Assembly: GCA_029247265.1 (NCBI GenBank)
Contig: JAQWLN010000003.1
Span: 1 to 58,524, forward strand
Source of the DNA: Fuerstiella sp.
GTDB taxonomy: Bacteria > Planctomycetota > Planctomycetia > Planctomycetales > Planctomycetaceae
Length of the DNA stretch: 58,524 bases
Reading direction: 5' to 3'
The position numbers and the translations under genes were made by a program. The first letter of the stretch is position 1, and each line of letters opens with the position of its first letter. The notes below the pieces were generated by a model, which saw nothing but the letters and a program-made list of their open reading frames with translations, did not search any database and was not told where the DNA came from. Of this stretch, positions 43,422 to 52,864 are shown piece by piece.

Positions 43422-45809
43422 TCAGTCCTCCTCCATTTCTGACCAGTCGATTAACGGAATCGCCGGTTGGATGACCCTGTCAAAGCTGGAACGCTGGCTG
43501 GTCATGACTCCGCGTCCGCCCCGGGACGTGATCTGGTACTTCTGCTGTCCGAAGACCATTTCTTTGTCGTTACTGGTGACGACCCGCAGGCAGTCGCTTG
43601 GTCGCGCCAGCTGAACCACGCCCAACAGCCGATCATCGGCCTCCAGTTTGATACCACGAACTCCCTTGCCGGCGTTCGTCAGCATTGGCACATCATCCAG
43701 CGAAAAATGTAACACGCGAGCGTTGGCCGAGGCAAAAAATACCGTTTCTGCATCTTCGATCAGCTGACAATAGACGACTTCGTCACCTTTTCGCAGACGA
43801 CAATACTTGCGGCCGGCTTTCGTGCTGGGCGTGCGAAACCCGTGGTACGGAATCGTCAGGACCTGACCGTGTCGAGTCGCGACCAGTAACAATGGCCCCC
43901 ATTCTTCTGAATCATCGTCGACCGCTTCCACGAAACGTGGGTCCGTTGTAAGAACCGCAGCGATGGAGGCACCGTCGCTGAGTTTGGCGTGTTTGGCGAA
44001 CGGTTCGCCATATCCAGAGGAAACCGGCAGCTGGTCGATCGGTACTGTGAACGCCACGCCGTCCGAGCTGAAGAAAACGGCGTTATCAAGAGTGCTGCCG
44101 GGAATGACATTCAGCACGCTGTCACCTTCCCGGACCCGTGTCTTGGATACGCTGGCCAGACTGTTGACGCGCTTGACCCAGCCGTCTGCGGTGACAACAA
44201 CATTCGTGTTTTCCTTAATGATGTATGCCGACGCATCGAACTCAACAATCTCATCGACGGAACCGAAATCGCTGCGACGCTTGTCTCCGAATTCTGCTGC
44301 CAGTGCTTCCAGTTCTGTGCGAATCAGTTTCCACATCTGCGTCTTTGATTTCAACAGCTTCTGAATGCGGGCCGCTTCCGCCTTTTTCTCCTTCAATTCC
44401 ACACGAATATGCTCTATTTCCAGCTGCGAAATTCGGTACAGCGCCAGCTCCAGCACGGCGTCCGTCTGAACTTCATCCAGCGGAAATTTCTTCATCAATT
44501 TTGCAGCCGCATCCTTCTTACCACTGCTGGCACGAATGATCTTCAACGCACGATCGAGCCCGTCGAAAATGATCGCGAAACCTTCCAGAATATGAATTCG
44601 CCGGCGCAATTGCTCCAGTTGATACTCAAGTCGCCGGCGAACAGTCTCATAGCGGAAGTCGAGAAAATGCTGCAGTAGTTCCTTCAGGCTCAGCACGCGA
44701 GGCACCGTCGAACCATGTTCGTCAGGTACCAGAGCCGTGGCGTTGTAACTGAAATTCTGTTCCAGCGACGTATGTCGAAACAGATAGGCCATAACGGCCT
44801 CTGCATCGGCGCCGGACTTCATTTCCAGAACAATCCGCAGTCCATTTTCCTCGTTCGTTTCGTCAATCACGTTGGCCAGCTGGGGAATCTTGCGGGCCTC
44901 AATCAGTTCACCAATCTCCGTCAGCAGTGGTCCGGTTGAGACCGTGTACGGAACTGTGTAAATGATCAGACGATCCTTGAGTTCTTTTCTGCCTTGTTTG
45001 TCGAATCGCCATTCGCCCCGTGTCTTGACCGAGCCGCGACCGGTTTCGTACGCCTTTCTCAGATCCACGCGATCAGTGACGATGCGACCACCCAGCGGAA
45101 AGTCCGGGCCCTTGACGTATTTCATCAACTGGGCGACCGTGGCGCCGGGATTCTGAATCAAATGCACGCAGGCTTTCGTCACTTCATTCAGGTTATGTGG
45201 TGGCATGCTGGTCGCCATGCCCACGGCAATTCCCTGAGTCCCGTTAACCAACAGGGCCGGATAGCGGGCCGGCAGGACCGCCGGCTCCAGGTCTGCCGCA
45301 TCGTATGTCGGCCGCATATCCACTGTTTGATACCGCAGCTCGTTCATCAGCTGCTCTGCAAGTGCGGACAGCTTCGCTTCTGTGTAACGAGCCGCCGCGG
45401 CACGCAGGCCCATGATGGAACCGAAGTTCCCCTGTCCGATCACCAGCGGATATCGCAGGGTAAAGTCCTGCGCCAGTCGCACCAGTGCGTCGTAGACTGC
45501 AGTGTCTCCGTGTGGGTGAAAGGACCCAGTCGTGTCACCACAGATCTTGGCACACTTTCTGGTCTTGCTGTCCGCTGTCAGCCTTAAACGATTGTACATG
45601 ACGTACAGAATTCGTCGCTGCACGGGCTTTAGCCCATCGCGCACGTCCGGCAACGCGCGAGACGTAATGACGGAAAGAGCGTAGTTCAGATAGCGTCGGC
45701 GAGTTTCGCCGCTGATCGGCACGTATTGAACGTTTCCGGCAGCTTCCAGCTCATCCGTCTTGGAGAACAGATTCGGTTCGTTTTTTCTGGAAGACTTTCT
45801 ACGAGCCAA
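43422..45809 (-). CDS. Type IIA DNA topoisomerase subunit A (GyrA/ParC family)
   Basis: A 795-residue breakage-reunion subunit. The winged helix region has 'DVRDGLKPVQRRILYVMYN' and 'GSFHPHGDTAVYDALVRLAQ'; the active Tyr is in 'AAARYTEAKL'. 'PALLVNGTQGIAVGMATSMP' is conserved. The C-terminal propeller has blade 1 'DGWVKRVNSL' without the QRRGG(K/R)G GyrA box, while a similar 'SRGGRGVM' occurs only in the last blade. This makes a ParC-like or decatenating role more likely than a canonical gyrase, but the call is not firm. 'GNFGSIMGL' replaces the more common GNFGS-x-D/DG. Confidence 0.92.
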   Translation of the reverse strand: MARRKSSRKNEPNLFSKTDELEAAGNVQYVPISGETRRRYLNYALSVITSRALPDVRDGLKPVQRRILYVMYNRLRLTADSKTRKCAKICGDTTGSFHPHGDTAVYDALVRLAQDFTLRYPLVIGQGNFGSIMGLRAAAARYTEAKLSALAEQLMNELRYQTVDMRPTYDAADLEPAVLPARYPALLVNGTQGIAVGMATSMPPHNLNEVTKACVHLIQNPGATVAQLMKYVKGPDFPLGGRIVTDRVDLRKAYETGRGSVKTRGEWRFDKQGRKELKDRLIIYTVPYTVSTGPLLTEIGELIEARKIPQLANVIDETNEENGLRIVLEMKSGADAEAVMAYLFRHTSLEQNFSYNATALVPDEHGSTVPRVLSLKELLQHFLDFRYETVRRRLEYQLEQLRRRIHILEGFAIIFDGLDRALKIIRASSGKKDAAAKLMKKFPLDEVQTDAVLELALYRISQLEIEHIRVELKEKKAEAARIQKLLKSKTQMWKLIRTELEALAAEFGDKRRSDFGSVDEIVEFDASAYIIKENTNVVVTADGWVKRVNSLASVSKTRVREGDSVLNVIPGSTLDNAVFFSSDGVAFTVPIDQLPVSSGYGEPFAKHAKLSDGASIAAVLTTDPRFVEAVDDDSEEWGPLLLVATRHGQVLTIPYHGFRTPSTKAGRKYCRLRKGDEVVYCQLIEDAETVFFASANARVLHFSLDDVPMLTNAGKGVRGIKLEADDRLLGVVQLARPSDCLRVVTSNDKEMVFGQQKYQITSRGGRGVMTSQRSSFDRVIQPAIPLIDWSEMEED

Positions 45810-46402
45810 CTGAGCATCCTTTTCCAGTGGTCAGGCGTTCATTCAACCAATTATGTCACATCAACCAGAATCATGCTGACCACCAGACAGAGAGCGGTCG
45901 TGTCCTCTGTTGGCAGTCGTCAACAATATCGGCGGTCGGCCACCGGAATTTCAATACATTCACGGAACTCGCGACAGGACAGCAGCCCGTCCTTCGTAGT
46001 CGAATATGCAGTCCCCGATCGCCTTTTTACATCCCAGCCGGCATTTTAGAGACTCTGAGACAATCGCAAAGCTCGAGAGGACACAGATATCCCTGAAAAG
46101 GCAGGAAGATTGGGAAGACTTTTACGGTTCTTCCACATGCAACGATAGTGCACCAGAAACTAACCGTATCGTGTATATCAACAACACTGATTGATTCATC
46201 CCTGCGACCGGTAGAAGCCGAACTCTACGACAGAGGACAGTTTGGACCTCACCGGTAAACGTCAGATCACTCCTGACGCGAGCGGCTAAGGATCCAAGAC
46301 GATTTTTTTGGATTCGCGGTTCCATCAATTCCCGTGTCATGTTGACCAGGGATCTGTAACAGCTGGAAGAACGGATTCTTCTAAAGCCACGGAGGAGAAG
46401 CA
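45810..46402. other. Long intergenic region between divergent genes
   Basis: About 590 bases between the topoisomerase A start and the first secreted-protein gene. A CGTCAG/CTGACG inverted repeat lies at 46260-46278. No gene was recognised, and open frames here lack domain content. The region should hold both promoters. Confidence 0.45.
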
Positions 46403-47212
46403 ATGCTTCGCAAGGGATTGGTGACACTCATGATGACAGTCATGAGCGTCGGAAGCCTTCTGGCCGAAGACGGTCAGAAACAAAACCCGCTGATGGACTG
46501 GCTGCGAGGTCCGTCGATCGGACGTCCGGACACGCAGAGGTCCCGTACGAAAAGGCCTGGCGGTATTCGGCACGCCGTCGTTGATGACGCTGCTCGGCAG
46601 GTTCCGGAAATTCGTCTGACCAGTGCTCAGCCGCCCTCGCGAAAGCTGGAGCCGGCCAAAGCTTTGCCGCAGCCACTTCCCATTCAGTACGCCCCCGTGG
46701 TGCCGAATGGCTCGGCAATAAGTGGCCCACAGTATTTTAGTGCCGCAAACTCTCAGGGTCATGTGCTGCCTGTTCATCCGGGAGCAAACTGGCAGCAGTA
46801 CGCTGCACCACAGCCTGTCTATCAGAATTCCGCAGGACCATACTCCTTCGCGTCTTCAGCAAACTACGCCCGGGGAGCAGGACCTGTCAGCATGAGCCAG
46901 GCGGGTGATGCAACTGGCGCGGCGGGGCCGTCCAGTGCCGCACTGTATCCCGCACCCAAACCTGGAATTCCGCAACAGCTCGGCGGAACGGCAATCGTGC
47001 ACCAGGCGTTTCATCCGCACGAAATGCTGTACCCGCATCGCTACAAGGCGATGTACGGGCCCTATTATTACAAAGTCAACGGCGGATGGATGGTGACACC
47101 CTTCGGAGTCTGGTCGAAAGAGAACTGGAAACTGCAGGGCACGACCGTCGACGTGAAATATAAATCGCACATCAGCCCGTTATCAATGTTTAGCAGACCT
47201 GTGATTCGCTGA
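46403..47212 (+). CDS. Secreted protein of unknown function with conserved C-terminal domain
   Basis: A 269-residue protein from ATG 46403, preceded by GGAGGAG six bases upstream. A signal peptide, 'KGLVTLMMTVMSVGSLLAE', is followed by a long Pro/Ala/Ser-rich disordered part with Tyr residues. The last 70 residues ('VHQAFHPHEMLYPHRYKAMY', 'GPYYYKVNGGWMVTP', 'SKENWKLQGTTVDVKY') form a compact Tyr/Trp-rich domain that I believe recurs in planctomycete exported proteins. No function is known to me. It is the first of three plus-strand secreted-protein genes. Confidence 0.7.
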   Translation: MLRKGLVTLMMTVMSVGSLLAEDGQKQNPLMDWLRGPSIGRPDTQRSRTKRPGGIRHAVVDDAARQVPEIRLTSAQPPSRKLEPAKALPQPLPIQYAPVVPNGSAISGPQYFSAANSQGHVLPVHPGANWQQYAAPQPVYQNSAGPYSFASSANYARGAGPVSMSQAGDATGAAGPSSAALYPAPKPGIPQQLGGTAIVHQAFHPHEMLYPHRYKAMYGPYYYKVNGGWMVTPFGVWSKENWKLQGTTVDVKYKSHISPLSMFSRPVIR

Positions 47213-47531
47213 TCGCTTTCGCGGTTCCGATAAAGTGGCCAGACCATGAATGACAAACACCACTCGGAATGAAGACTGCTTGATGAGATGCCTCACTCGC
47301 GATTCTTCGCTTCGATCGGGATGACAGACAAACGGCCGCAGAAAGACTGCGAGTTCACCGACAGCAGAATGAAGACAAAGGCGACCGGTTTGCCACGTCA
47401 GATTAACAACTCTTGAAACCCGGGATGCAGGAGGCATGCGGCATTGTCGTGTGTCACCTTCCGAAAACTTATTTTCAGCCAGAGGAATGGATTCGTGCGG
47501 ACGCGCGTTTCCCTCTGCGAAAGGTTCTAGA
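47213..47531. other. Intergenic region holding a short dispersed-repeat-like element
   Basis: About 320 bases. At about 47285-47330 the minus strand reads 'CHPDRSEESRVRHL' in one frame, a string characteristic of a widespread non-genic bacterial repeat. It is unlikely to be translated. No gene was recognised. Confidence 0.45.
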
Positions 47532-48449
47532 ATGCGACCACGAAACTCTAATCCGAGATGGTTCGCTGCCGCGATCTGCGTACTGGCAACATCTGGCTTC
47601 GTCGCTGCCGAGGAGGGTGTCGTCTGCATCTCCGCCACAAATGGCAACGCCGGATTCGTACGAATGAACGCTTCGGCAGTTCAGCATGCGGCCCTGGACG
47701 GCCCGACAGCGTTCAGTGGTCACCCGAATGAAGATGCCTCGCCGGTGCTTCACGTGTTCGGTGGCAGCGGGCAGCAAACACAAGACGGAGCGTCTGCCAG
47801 GTTCGCAAGCGTGCGTCGGAATGGCAATGCGATGTGGACTCAAAACGGCGGTGCCAATGTATCTCCAATTCAGTTCGCGGGCTTCTCTTCCGCACAGTGC
47901 GGCCCGAGCGGATGTACTCCGCAGGTCGCCTGCTGTGCACCATCGCAATGCTGTAAGCAGGGTTGCAACGGGTGCAATGGCAACGGGTGCAATGGCAACG
48001 GGTGCGATGGCAACGGGTGCTACGGAAACGGGTACCGACGCCGCATGACACGCCTGTTTGCCGGAGCGGTCCCACAGGATTCCTGCAATAGCCAGTCCTG
48101 GGCAAAGCGATGGTGGCGAGGCCAGTACGCCAACTACCATGGCAGAAATCAGCGACTGGCAAACCACCTGTTTGGATGGATGGTGCCGTCGGGCTGCTGC
48201 GGGCAGGGATGTCCGCCGGTTGGTAAGTATCAGGTGACGTATGCCGACAACCCCGGCTATGCGGATCATCGCGACAACGGACAAGCCTATGGTGTTCAGG
48301 GTTACGGTGTGCCACTCTCCGTACCACTGGCGCCCACAGTGCGACAGGCATACAACTACAGCTGGGGAACTCCGTCGAGTCGGATCACTCCAATGGGCAA
48401 CTATACACCTCAGACGTCACTACGACCGTTGTATCACCAAACCTGGTAA
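47532..48449 (+). CDS. Secreted Cys/Gly/Asn-repeat protein
   Basis: About 305 residues from ATG 47532, chosen because the signal peptide ('WFAAAICVLATSGFVAAEEG') begins there. The middle has a Cys-rich segment, 'QVACCAPSQCCKQGC', then four 5-residue units of the form G-C-x-G-N encoded by 15-base repeats at 47971-48030. After a basic stretch come 'SWAKRWWRGQYANYHGRNQR' and 'PSGCCGQGCPPVGKY'. The even Cys spacing suggests disulfide-stabilised surface or wall protein. The next gene is also Cys-rich and secreted. No known family name. Confidence 0.72.
   Translation: MRPRNSNPRWFAAAICVLATSGFVAAEEGVVCISATNGNAGFVRMNASAVQHAALDGPTAFSGHPNEDASPVLHVFGGSGQQTQDGASARFASVRRNGNAMWTQNGGANVSPIQFAGFSSAQCGPSGCTPQVACCAPSQCCKQGCNGCNGNGCNGNGCDGNGCYGNGYRRRMTRLFAGAVPQDSCNSQSWAKRWWRGQYANYHGRNQRLANHLFGWMVPSGCCGQGCPPVGKYQVTYADNPGYADHRDNGQAYGVQGYGVPLSVPLAPTVRQAYNYSWGTPSSRITPMGNYTPQTSLRPLYHQTW
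47971..48030 (+). repeat. Four 15-base direct repeats encoding G-C-x-G-N
   Basis: GGTGCAATGGCAACG occurs twice exactly, then twice with changes (GCGATGG and GCTACGGA variants). It is in frame and codes for GCNGN, GCNGN, GCDGN, GCYGN. Repeat number could vary between strains by slippage. Confidence 0.85.
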
Positions 48450-48607
48450 TTCACAGATCGCACGGACCTCACGACTGCCAGCTGTGCCCGTCACGGATTC
48501 GGTCGAGAAGCGATCTCCACATTCAAACTACAGTTTGTCACCCGCAATAAACTGTTCGCGCTGCTGCACAACGTGCCCTGGGCAGCGGGGCGAAGGAGAT
48601 AGAACTT

Positions 48608-49621
48608 ATGCAACACACACTTAGAACCCTGTTTCTGACCGGTGCCACACTGCTGGCCGCAACCGGACCAGCGGCTGAAATTCAGCAGGTCGGCTACCAA
48701 TGTACCGACGGCTGCAACGACCGGTGTGTCAGCGGAAGCTGCCAGCAGGGCAACTACTGTAACAGTGGTCAATGTTTCGGGAATCGCTGTGACGCGCGGT
48801 CCCGGCACGAAGACTTCTGTCTGGACTGGTGTGGTCGGTGTGGTCCGATCAGTCGGGCAGCACGTATGGGTGTCCCAGGTGCCAGGCAACTCTGCTGGTG
48901 CTGCAAAACCAAGGGCTCTGGTGATTCCGGCTGGGCTCCTCCGGCACGCCTTCCTGTTAATCGAACAGGCGGTTGGTATCAGAGTTACTGGCCCGGACAG
49001 TGGTACGGTAATCCTGGTGGAGGTTTTGTCGGAGGTGCGCCAATCATATACCAGCCGACCGATACGACTCAGCTTGGCTACAGCTACAATCGCGTTCCGA
49101 CGTGGCGTCCCAACCCCGGCATGATCCCTCGGGTGCCAAGTCCTTCGAATTTTCATGCCCGAATGTGTCCCCGCCAGCGAGGGTGCCTGACAGGCTGCAA
49201 TGTCACCCCGATGATCGGCACACCGGTCAGGCAAAGTAATGGCGGCAGCTGCCCAACCTGCAATCCTGGCTACGTAAATACCGCCTTAACACGCCCGACA
49301 CCGCAATTGGCTCAGGCACATATGCCTCAGGCAGCCCTCATATCTTCAGCGGCGGCAGAGGCTATCGTGCCTGCTCAGCCAATCACTGTTCCGGAATCAA
49401 TCACCAGTCAGATTATTCCGGCCGCAGAACAAACAGCAACGCCGACGACAGGAAACTCCGTCCGGCCGGTAAGCAATACCTTCACAAAAAAGACCGCTTC
49501 GGCAGGTCCCAGTCGACCAGGAAAACGCGTCAACAGGACTTCCGGACAGTCACAACGAGGTACAAAGAAATCGGTGGGTGGCTGGTTTGGTCTGCCATCA
49601 TTGAGCGACATCAAATTCTAA
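48608..49621 (+). CDS. Secreted Cys-rich protein of unknown function
   Basis: A 337-residue protein from ATG 48608 with GAAGGAG ten bases upstream. The signal peptide is 'LRTLFLTGATLLAATGPAA'. The first 100 mature residues have about 16 Cys ('CTDGCNDRCVSGSCQQGNYC', 'FCLDWCGRCGP', 'LCWCCKTKG'). A Gly/Pro/Tyr/Trp part follows, with further Cys in 'CPRQRGCLTGCNV' and 'GSCPTCNPGY'. The tail is Ala/Thr/Pro-rich and then basic. Disulfide cross-linking at the cell surface is plausible. It is the last gene before the terminator at 49796. Confidence 0.72.
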   Translation: MQHTLRTLFLTGATLLAATGPAAEIQQVGYQCTDGCNDRCVSGSCQQGNYCNSGQCFGNRCDARSRHEDFCLDWCGRCGPISRAARMGVPGARQLCWCCKTKGSGDSGWAPPARLPVNRTGGWYQSYWPGQWYGNPGGGFVGGAPIIYQPTDTTQLGYSYNRVPTWRPNPGMIPRVPSPSNFHARMCPRQRGCLTGCNVTPMIGTPVRQSNGGSCPTCNPGYVNTALTRPTPQLAQAHMPQAALISSAAAEAIVPAQPITVPESITSQIIPAAEQTATPTTGNSVRPVSNTFTKKTASAGPSRPGKRVNRTSGQSQRGTKKSVGGWFGLPSLSDIKF

Positions 49622-49795
49622 CCATGACCTTCGTGTCGCACTGACACACATTATACAGACCAGCAGGTGGTGGATCACTGAACTCGCTCCGGTACAACCA
49701 GCTTCGTTTACAGGCGTACCTGAGCAGAAGAATTATGCCGAATATCGGCATTGGACCTCCCGAGTAGTGTGGTGCAAGCACACTGCTTATCCTGT

Positions 49796-49839
49796 CAGCC
49801 CGGGTGTGATGCTTATCACATCCGGGCTGTTTTCGTTTT
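49796..49839 (+). terminator. Strong rho-independent terminator after the secreted-protein genes
   Basis: A 15-base stem from CAGCCCGGGTGTGAT pairs with ATCACATCCGGGCTG, with one G-T wobble and a GCTT loop, followed by TTTTCGTTTT. It lies 175 bases after the last of three secreted-protein genes. Confidence 0.85.
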
Positions 49840-49917
49840 GAATCGATCAGCAATTCTCTCATTGCAATACCTGCTAGTCTTCGTGGATTATGTTCTTCCG
49901 CAAATCAAACAGGCCTG

Positions 49918-50917
49918 TTGAGTCAGAATCACGACGAATTTCGGAACGTCGTGTACAGACAGCCACGGGGCAGCACACCTCCCGAACAATTTCTCAAAGC
50001 CCGGCTTCTGCAGGCGCTGTATTCGATTCGCAGTGAAGCTCAGCTTGTCGAACGCATCGATACGCATCTGCTGTTCCGTTGGCTGCTTGATCTCGATCCG
50101 GCAGACAACGTGTTTGACGCGACCGCGTATGCTCACAATCGACCACGACTGGATGAGCCTGGCATTACTGAAAGGTTCTGACCAACGGCGACTTAAATTC
50201 GTTCAAATCGCGAATTCCCGAAGTGGATCTCCGCGGTCAGTCAGAAGCGTCCTAGGGAAACTCATGCCAGCACAACGGCCCCCGAAGCAATGCGGTATCG
50301 GCAAGGGGAATGGCAAGTCTGCGGAATCAGAGCAGTTTACTTATTGTCGTGAACGATACTGGCTCGTGGGAGTAGCGAAACTGTTACTGAAAATCGTTCT
50401 TCGCGGCCACAAGTCAGCGTGAAACGCTGTAGCACAACTCGAGCATGCACTGGCCGAAAACCGAAACGGACTCATCATAGACGTGACCGTGACAGAAGCG
50501 AACGGCCGCGGTAAAAGTGAGGCGGCCATTGAAATGGTCGACCGATTCTCCGCACAGCACCGTCATCACCCGACGACAATGGGATCAGACAAACGCTACG
50601 ACGATGGCAGTTGTTGTATCGTGATGGAGTCTCCATGCATTGTTCCACATGGCGCGATGGCCCGCGTTGAAGCAAAACAAGGATCGGCCGCCGAAAAGAG
50701 ACGTCCAAACGCGTTGGCGCGGTGCCGTCTTAAGGAACGACAGGAGACGCAGGAGTATGGCGTTTCCCGGAAATGCCGAAAGAAGATCAAAGAATGTATC
50801 GGCTGGATACAGTGTGTTACGGGGATCGGAAGCAGTCGGCACATCGGCCGCTGGAAGATCAGGCAGCAGCTTCAAATGTCGGCTGCAGAACTCATCCTTG
50901 TCAGATTCAGAAAGTGA
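49918..50917 (+). pseudogene. Decayed IS5-like transposase remnant
   Basis: The first part reads 'RGSTPPEQFLKARLLQALYS', 'IRSEAQLVERIDTHLLFRWL', 'AHNRPRLDEPGITERF' and then stops. After a gap lacking the 'VDGTLI' Asp region, it resumes in other frames: 'ALAENRNGLI', 'VTVTEANGRGKSEAAIEMVD', 'TTMGSDKRYDD' and 'GVSRKCRKKIKECIGW'. These match the N-terminal, DDE and C-terminal segments of IS5-type transposases in order. At least one Asp of the triad is deleted, several frameshifts exist, and the 104-bp repeat copy B lies inside. No terminal inverted repeats were identified. It cannot encode an active enzyme. Confidence 0.85.
50329..50432 (+). repeat. 104-bp structured dispersed repeat, copy B, inside the transposase remnant
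   Basis: It aligns without gaps to 19844-19947 at about 80% identity and carries the same CAGCGTGAAACGCTG hairpin (here 50415-50429). It interrupts the transposase remnant between the coding for 'GNGKSAE' and for 'HALAENRNG', so it probably arrived after the element lost function or caused that loss. Confidence 0.65.
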
Positions 50918-51165
50918 CTTCTCACTTGACCGACACACATAACGAGTTATCACCGACTCCTCATGCGAAACAGGATCGAGCCGGTCGGAATTGGTCTGGA
51001 CAAATAGTTCTCGTCCAGACAATCAGGGCCGCCACTGCAAAAACTGAAGTGGCTCAATTGACCCAATCATGATTTTTGCAGCGCCCTGCTAAGGCTTACG
51101 CAGCCTGAAAGACGCCACGTGCTGCTCACCACTGCTACACCAATCATGCGCTGTAAACGCACACA

Positions 51166-52083
51166 TCATAATGCGACGATCTCGCGGCACCGAGTGACGT
51201 CTGCAGCGATTTGTGCCTTCAGCGAATCCGCATCTTTGAACGGATGAAGACTTCTGATCTCAGACACGAGGTCGACAGTGAACTCTTCTTCGTACAGGTC
51301 CCCGGCGAAATTCACGACATGGCATTCGACTTTATGGGAATGATCTGCAAACGTGGGATTCGGGCCAATACTCACAGCGACGGGGTATGACACACCGGAA
51401 ATTGCCGTCAGGCCTGCGTAGACGCCGTCCGTCGGCAACATGACTTCAACCGCAGTAACGTTGGCCGTCGGAAACCCCAGGTTCTTCCCTCGACCGGCAC
51501 CACGCGCGACGTTGCCGGACAGTGAATACGGATGCCCCAGTAATTTCACAGCGTCCGCCAGCTTGCCCTCGGAAAGCAGGCGACGAATCATGGTCGAAGA
51601 GATCATCTCCTGATCCGTAAGGATCGGGGAAATGACCGTCAGTTCAACATCATTTTCTTCGCACAGCCTGCGCAGGACCTCAGTGTCACCCGCTCGGTCC
51701 CTGCCAAAGCGAAAATCGGGCCCCTCGACCATTCCCGCCGCATGCAGCTGGTCCCGGATGACTGCACAGAAAAAGTGTTCAGGCGTCATGTTCAGCAGAT
51801 CAGCCGTGACCGGCAGCACGACAACTTCGTCTGCTCCGTATTTTCGCAGCAACTGCTTCCGCTGATTTACTGACGACAGACGAGGCAGTTCGACTTCGGG
51901 CTTCAGCACATTGATCGGATGGGGGTCAAACGTGACAACAACTGTCGGCAGCGAACGTTCGTCCGCATGTTGACGGACAGTCGACAGCATGGACTGATGT
52001 CCACGATGAACACCGTCGAAGTTACCGACGGTGACGATTCCACCAGCGGCGGTTTTGGGTACGAATACTTCGGACGGCATCAT
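51166..52083 (-). CDS. ribF: Bifunctional riboflavin kinase / FAD synthetase
   Basis: A 305-residue RibF. The N-terminal nucleotidyltransferase has 'GGIVTVGNFDGVHRGHQSML', 'TFDPHPINVL' and 'ISSTMIRRLLSEGKLADAVK'. The C-terminal kinase has 'GRGKNLGFPTANV', 'GVYAG' and 'SIGPNPTF' and 'KVECHVVNFAGDLYEEEFTV'. It makes FMN from riboflavin and then FAD. The length is normal. It lies downstream of the clp genes on the same strand but is separated from them by a hairpin at 52161. Met1 and Met2 are adjacent ATGs (52083 or 52080). Confidence 0.95.
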   Translation of the reverse strand: MMPSEVFVPKTAAGGIVTVGNFDGVHRGHQSMLSTVRQHADERSLPTVVVTFDPHPINVLKPEVELPRLSSVNQRKQLLRKYGADEVVVLPVTADLLNMTPEHFFCAVIRDQLHAAGMVEGPDFRFGRDRAGDTEVLRRLCEENDVELTVISPILTDQEMISSTMIRRLLSEGKLADAVKLLGHPYSLSGNVARGAGRGKNLGFPTANVTAVEVMLPTDGVYAGLTAISGVSYPVAVSIGPNPTFADHSHKVECHVVNFAGDLYEEEFTVDLVSEIRSLHPFKDADSLKAQIAADVTRCREIVAL

Positions 52084-52160
52084 TCAGACCGCTTCTGCTT
52101 TGTCGTCGCACCTGGCATTCAGGGGGCCCGGTGCCTGCGGTTGTGTCGTTTAATGCAGAA

Positions 52161-52191
52161 GAGACCCGGTCCTGTGAAAAGACCGGGTCTC
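52161..52191 (-). terminator. Hairpin between clpP and ribF
   Basis: GAGACCCGGTC and GACCGGGTCTC pair exactly over 11 bases with a 9-base loop. On the minus strand the loop is TTTTCACAG and the stem is followed by TTCTGCATT, a weak T run. It lies about 36 bases past the clpP stop, so it is likely the clp terminator. Confidence 0.7.
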
Positions 52192-52226
52192 AATGATTCA
52201 GATTACGCCTGCACTGACGTGGCTGA

Positions 52227-52814
52227 CTATTCCAGCTTTTCAAGTACGGTGTCAATAAGTTTATATTCTTTGGCCTCTTCTGCGGTCATGAAGTTGTCGC
52301 GATCCGTATCCTCTTCAATCTTCGTCAGGGTCTGGCCTGTGTGCTTCAGCAGGATTTCATTCATTCGCTGTTTTACCCGCAGCACTTCGGTTGCATGAAT
52401 CTCCAGTTCGGTAGCGGTGCCTTCGTAGCCCGCGAGCGGTTGATGAATCATGATGCGTGCATTCGGCAGGGCGTGTCTCTTGCCCGCCGCGCCAGCCGTC
52501 AGCAAAACAGCTCCCATGCTTGCCGCCTGACCGATGCAGTATGTGGCGACATCACAGGTGATGTACTGCATGGTATCGTAGATCGCCATACCGGCCGTGA
52601 TGGAACCGCCGGGTGAGTTAATGTAGAAGTGGATATCCGCTTTCGGATCGTCGAACTGCAGAAACAGCAGCTGTGCGACAATGCTGTTGGAAGCGTCGTC
52701 GTTGACTCCGCTGCCCAGAAGCACGATGCGGTCCTTCAGCAATCGGCTGTAAATATCCATGGCGCGTTCGTCGCGCCCATTTTTTTCCACAACGTACGGA
52801 ACTAAAGTCGTCAT
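52227..52814 (-). CDS. clpP: ATP-dependent Clp protease proteolytic subunit ClpP (copy 1)
   Basis: About 195 residues from ATG 52814 ([20 protein letters not shown]); an upstream start at 52826 adds four residues. The catalytic triad is S99 in '[13 protein letters not shown]', H124 in '[13 protein letters not shown]' and D173 in 'EDTDRDNFM'. This is the canonical ClpP, which assembles as stacked heptamers with ClpX/ClpA chaperones. It lies about 50 bases downstream of the second clpP. No clpX is in the window. Confidence 0.96.
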   Translation of the reverse strand: MTTLVPYVVEKNGRDERAMDIYSRLLKDRIVLLGSGVNDDASNSIVAQLLFLQFDDPKADIHFYINSPGGSITAGMAIYDTMQYITCDVATYCIGQAASMGAVLLTAGAAGKRHALPNARIMIHQPLAGYEGTATELEIHATEVLRVKQRMNEILLKHTGQTLTKIEEDTDRDNFMTAEEAKEYKLIDTVLEKLE

Positions 52815-52864
52815 GTCAGAATCCACCCAGCGTGTGAAATGATTGGAGACAGCGGTGTTGGCAG

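Noticed and set aside
43422..45809. Possible double frameshift around GNFGSIMGLRAAAARYTE in topoisomerase A
   Set aside because: The length matches relatives exactly and the reading frame is intact on both sides; a plain sequence variant explains it.
46260..46278. CGTCAG/CTGACG inverted repeat upstream of the first secreted-protein gene
   Set aside because: Six-base arms with a 7-base loop are expected by chance at this length and no further support was found.
48971..49234. Minus-strand frame opposite the Cys-rich secreted gene
   Set aside because: It overlaps a gene with a signal peptide, a ribosome site and a consistent Cys pattern; the reverse frame is only a shadow.
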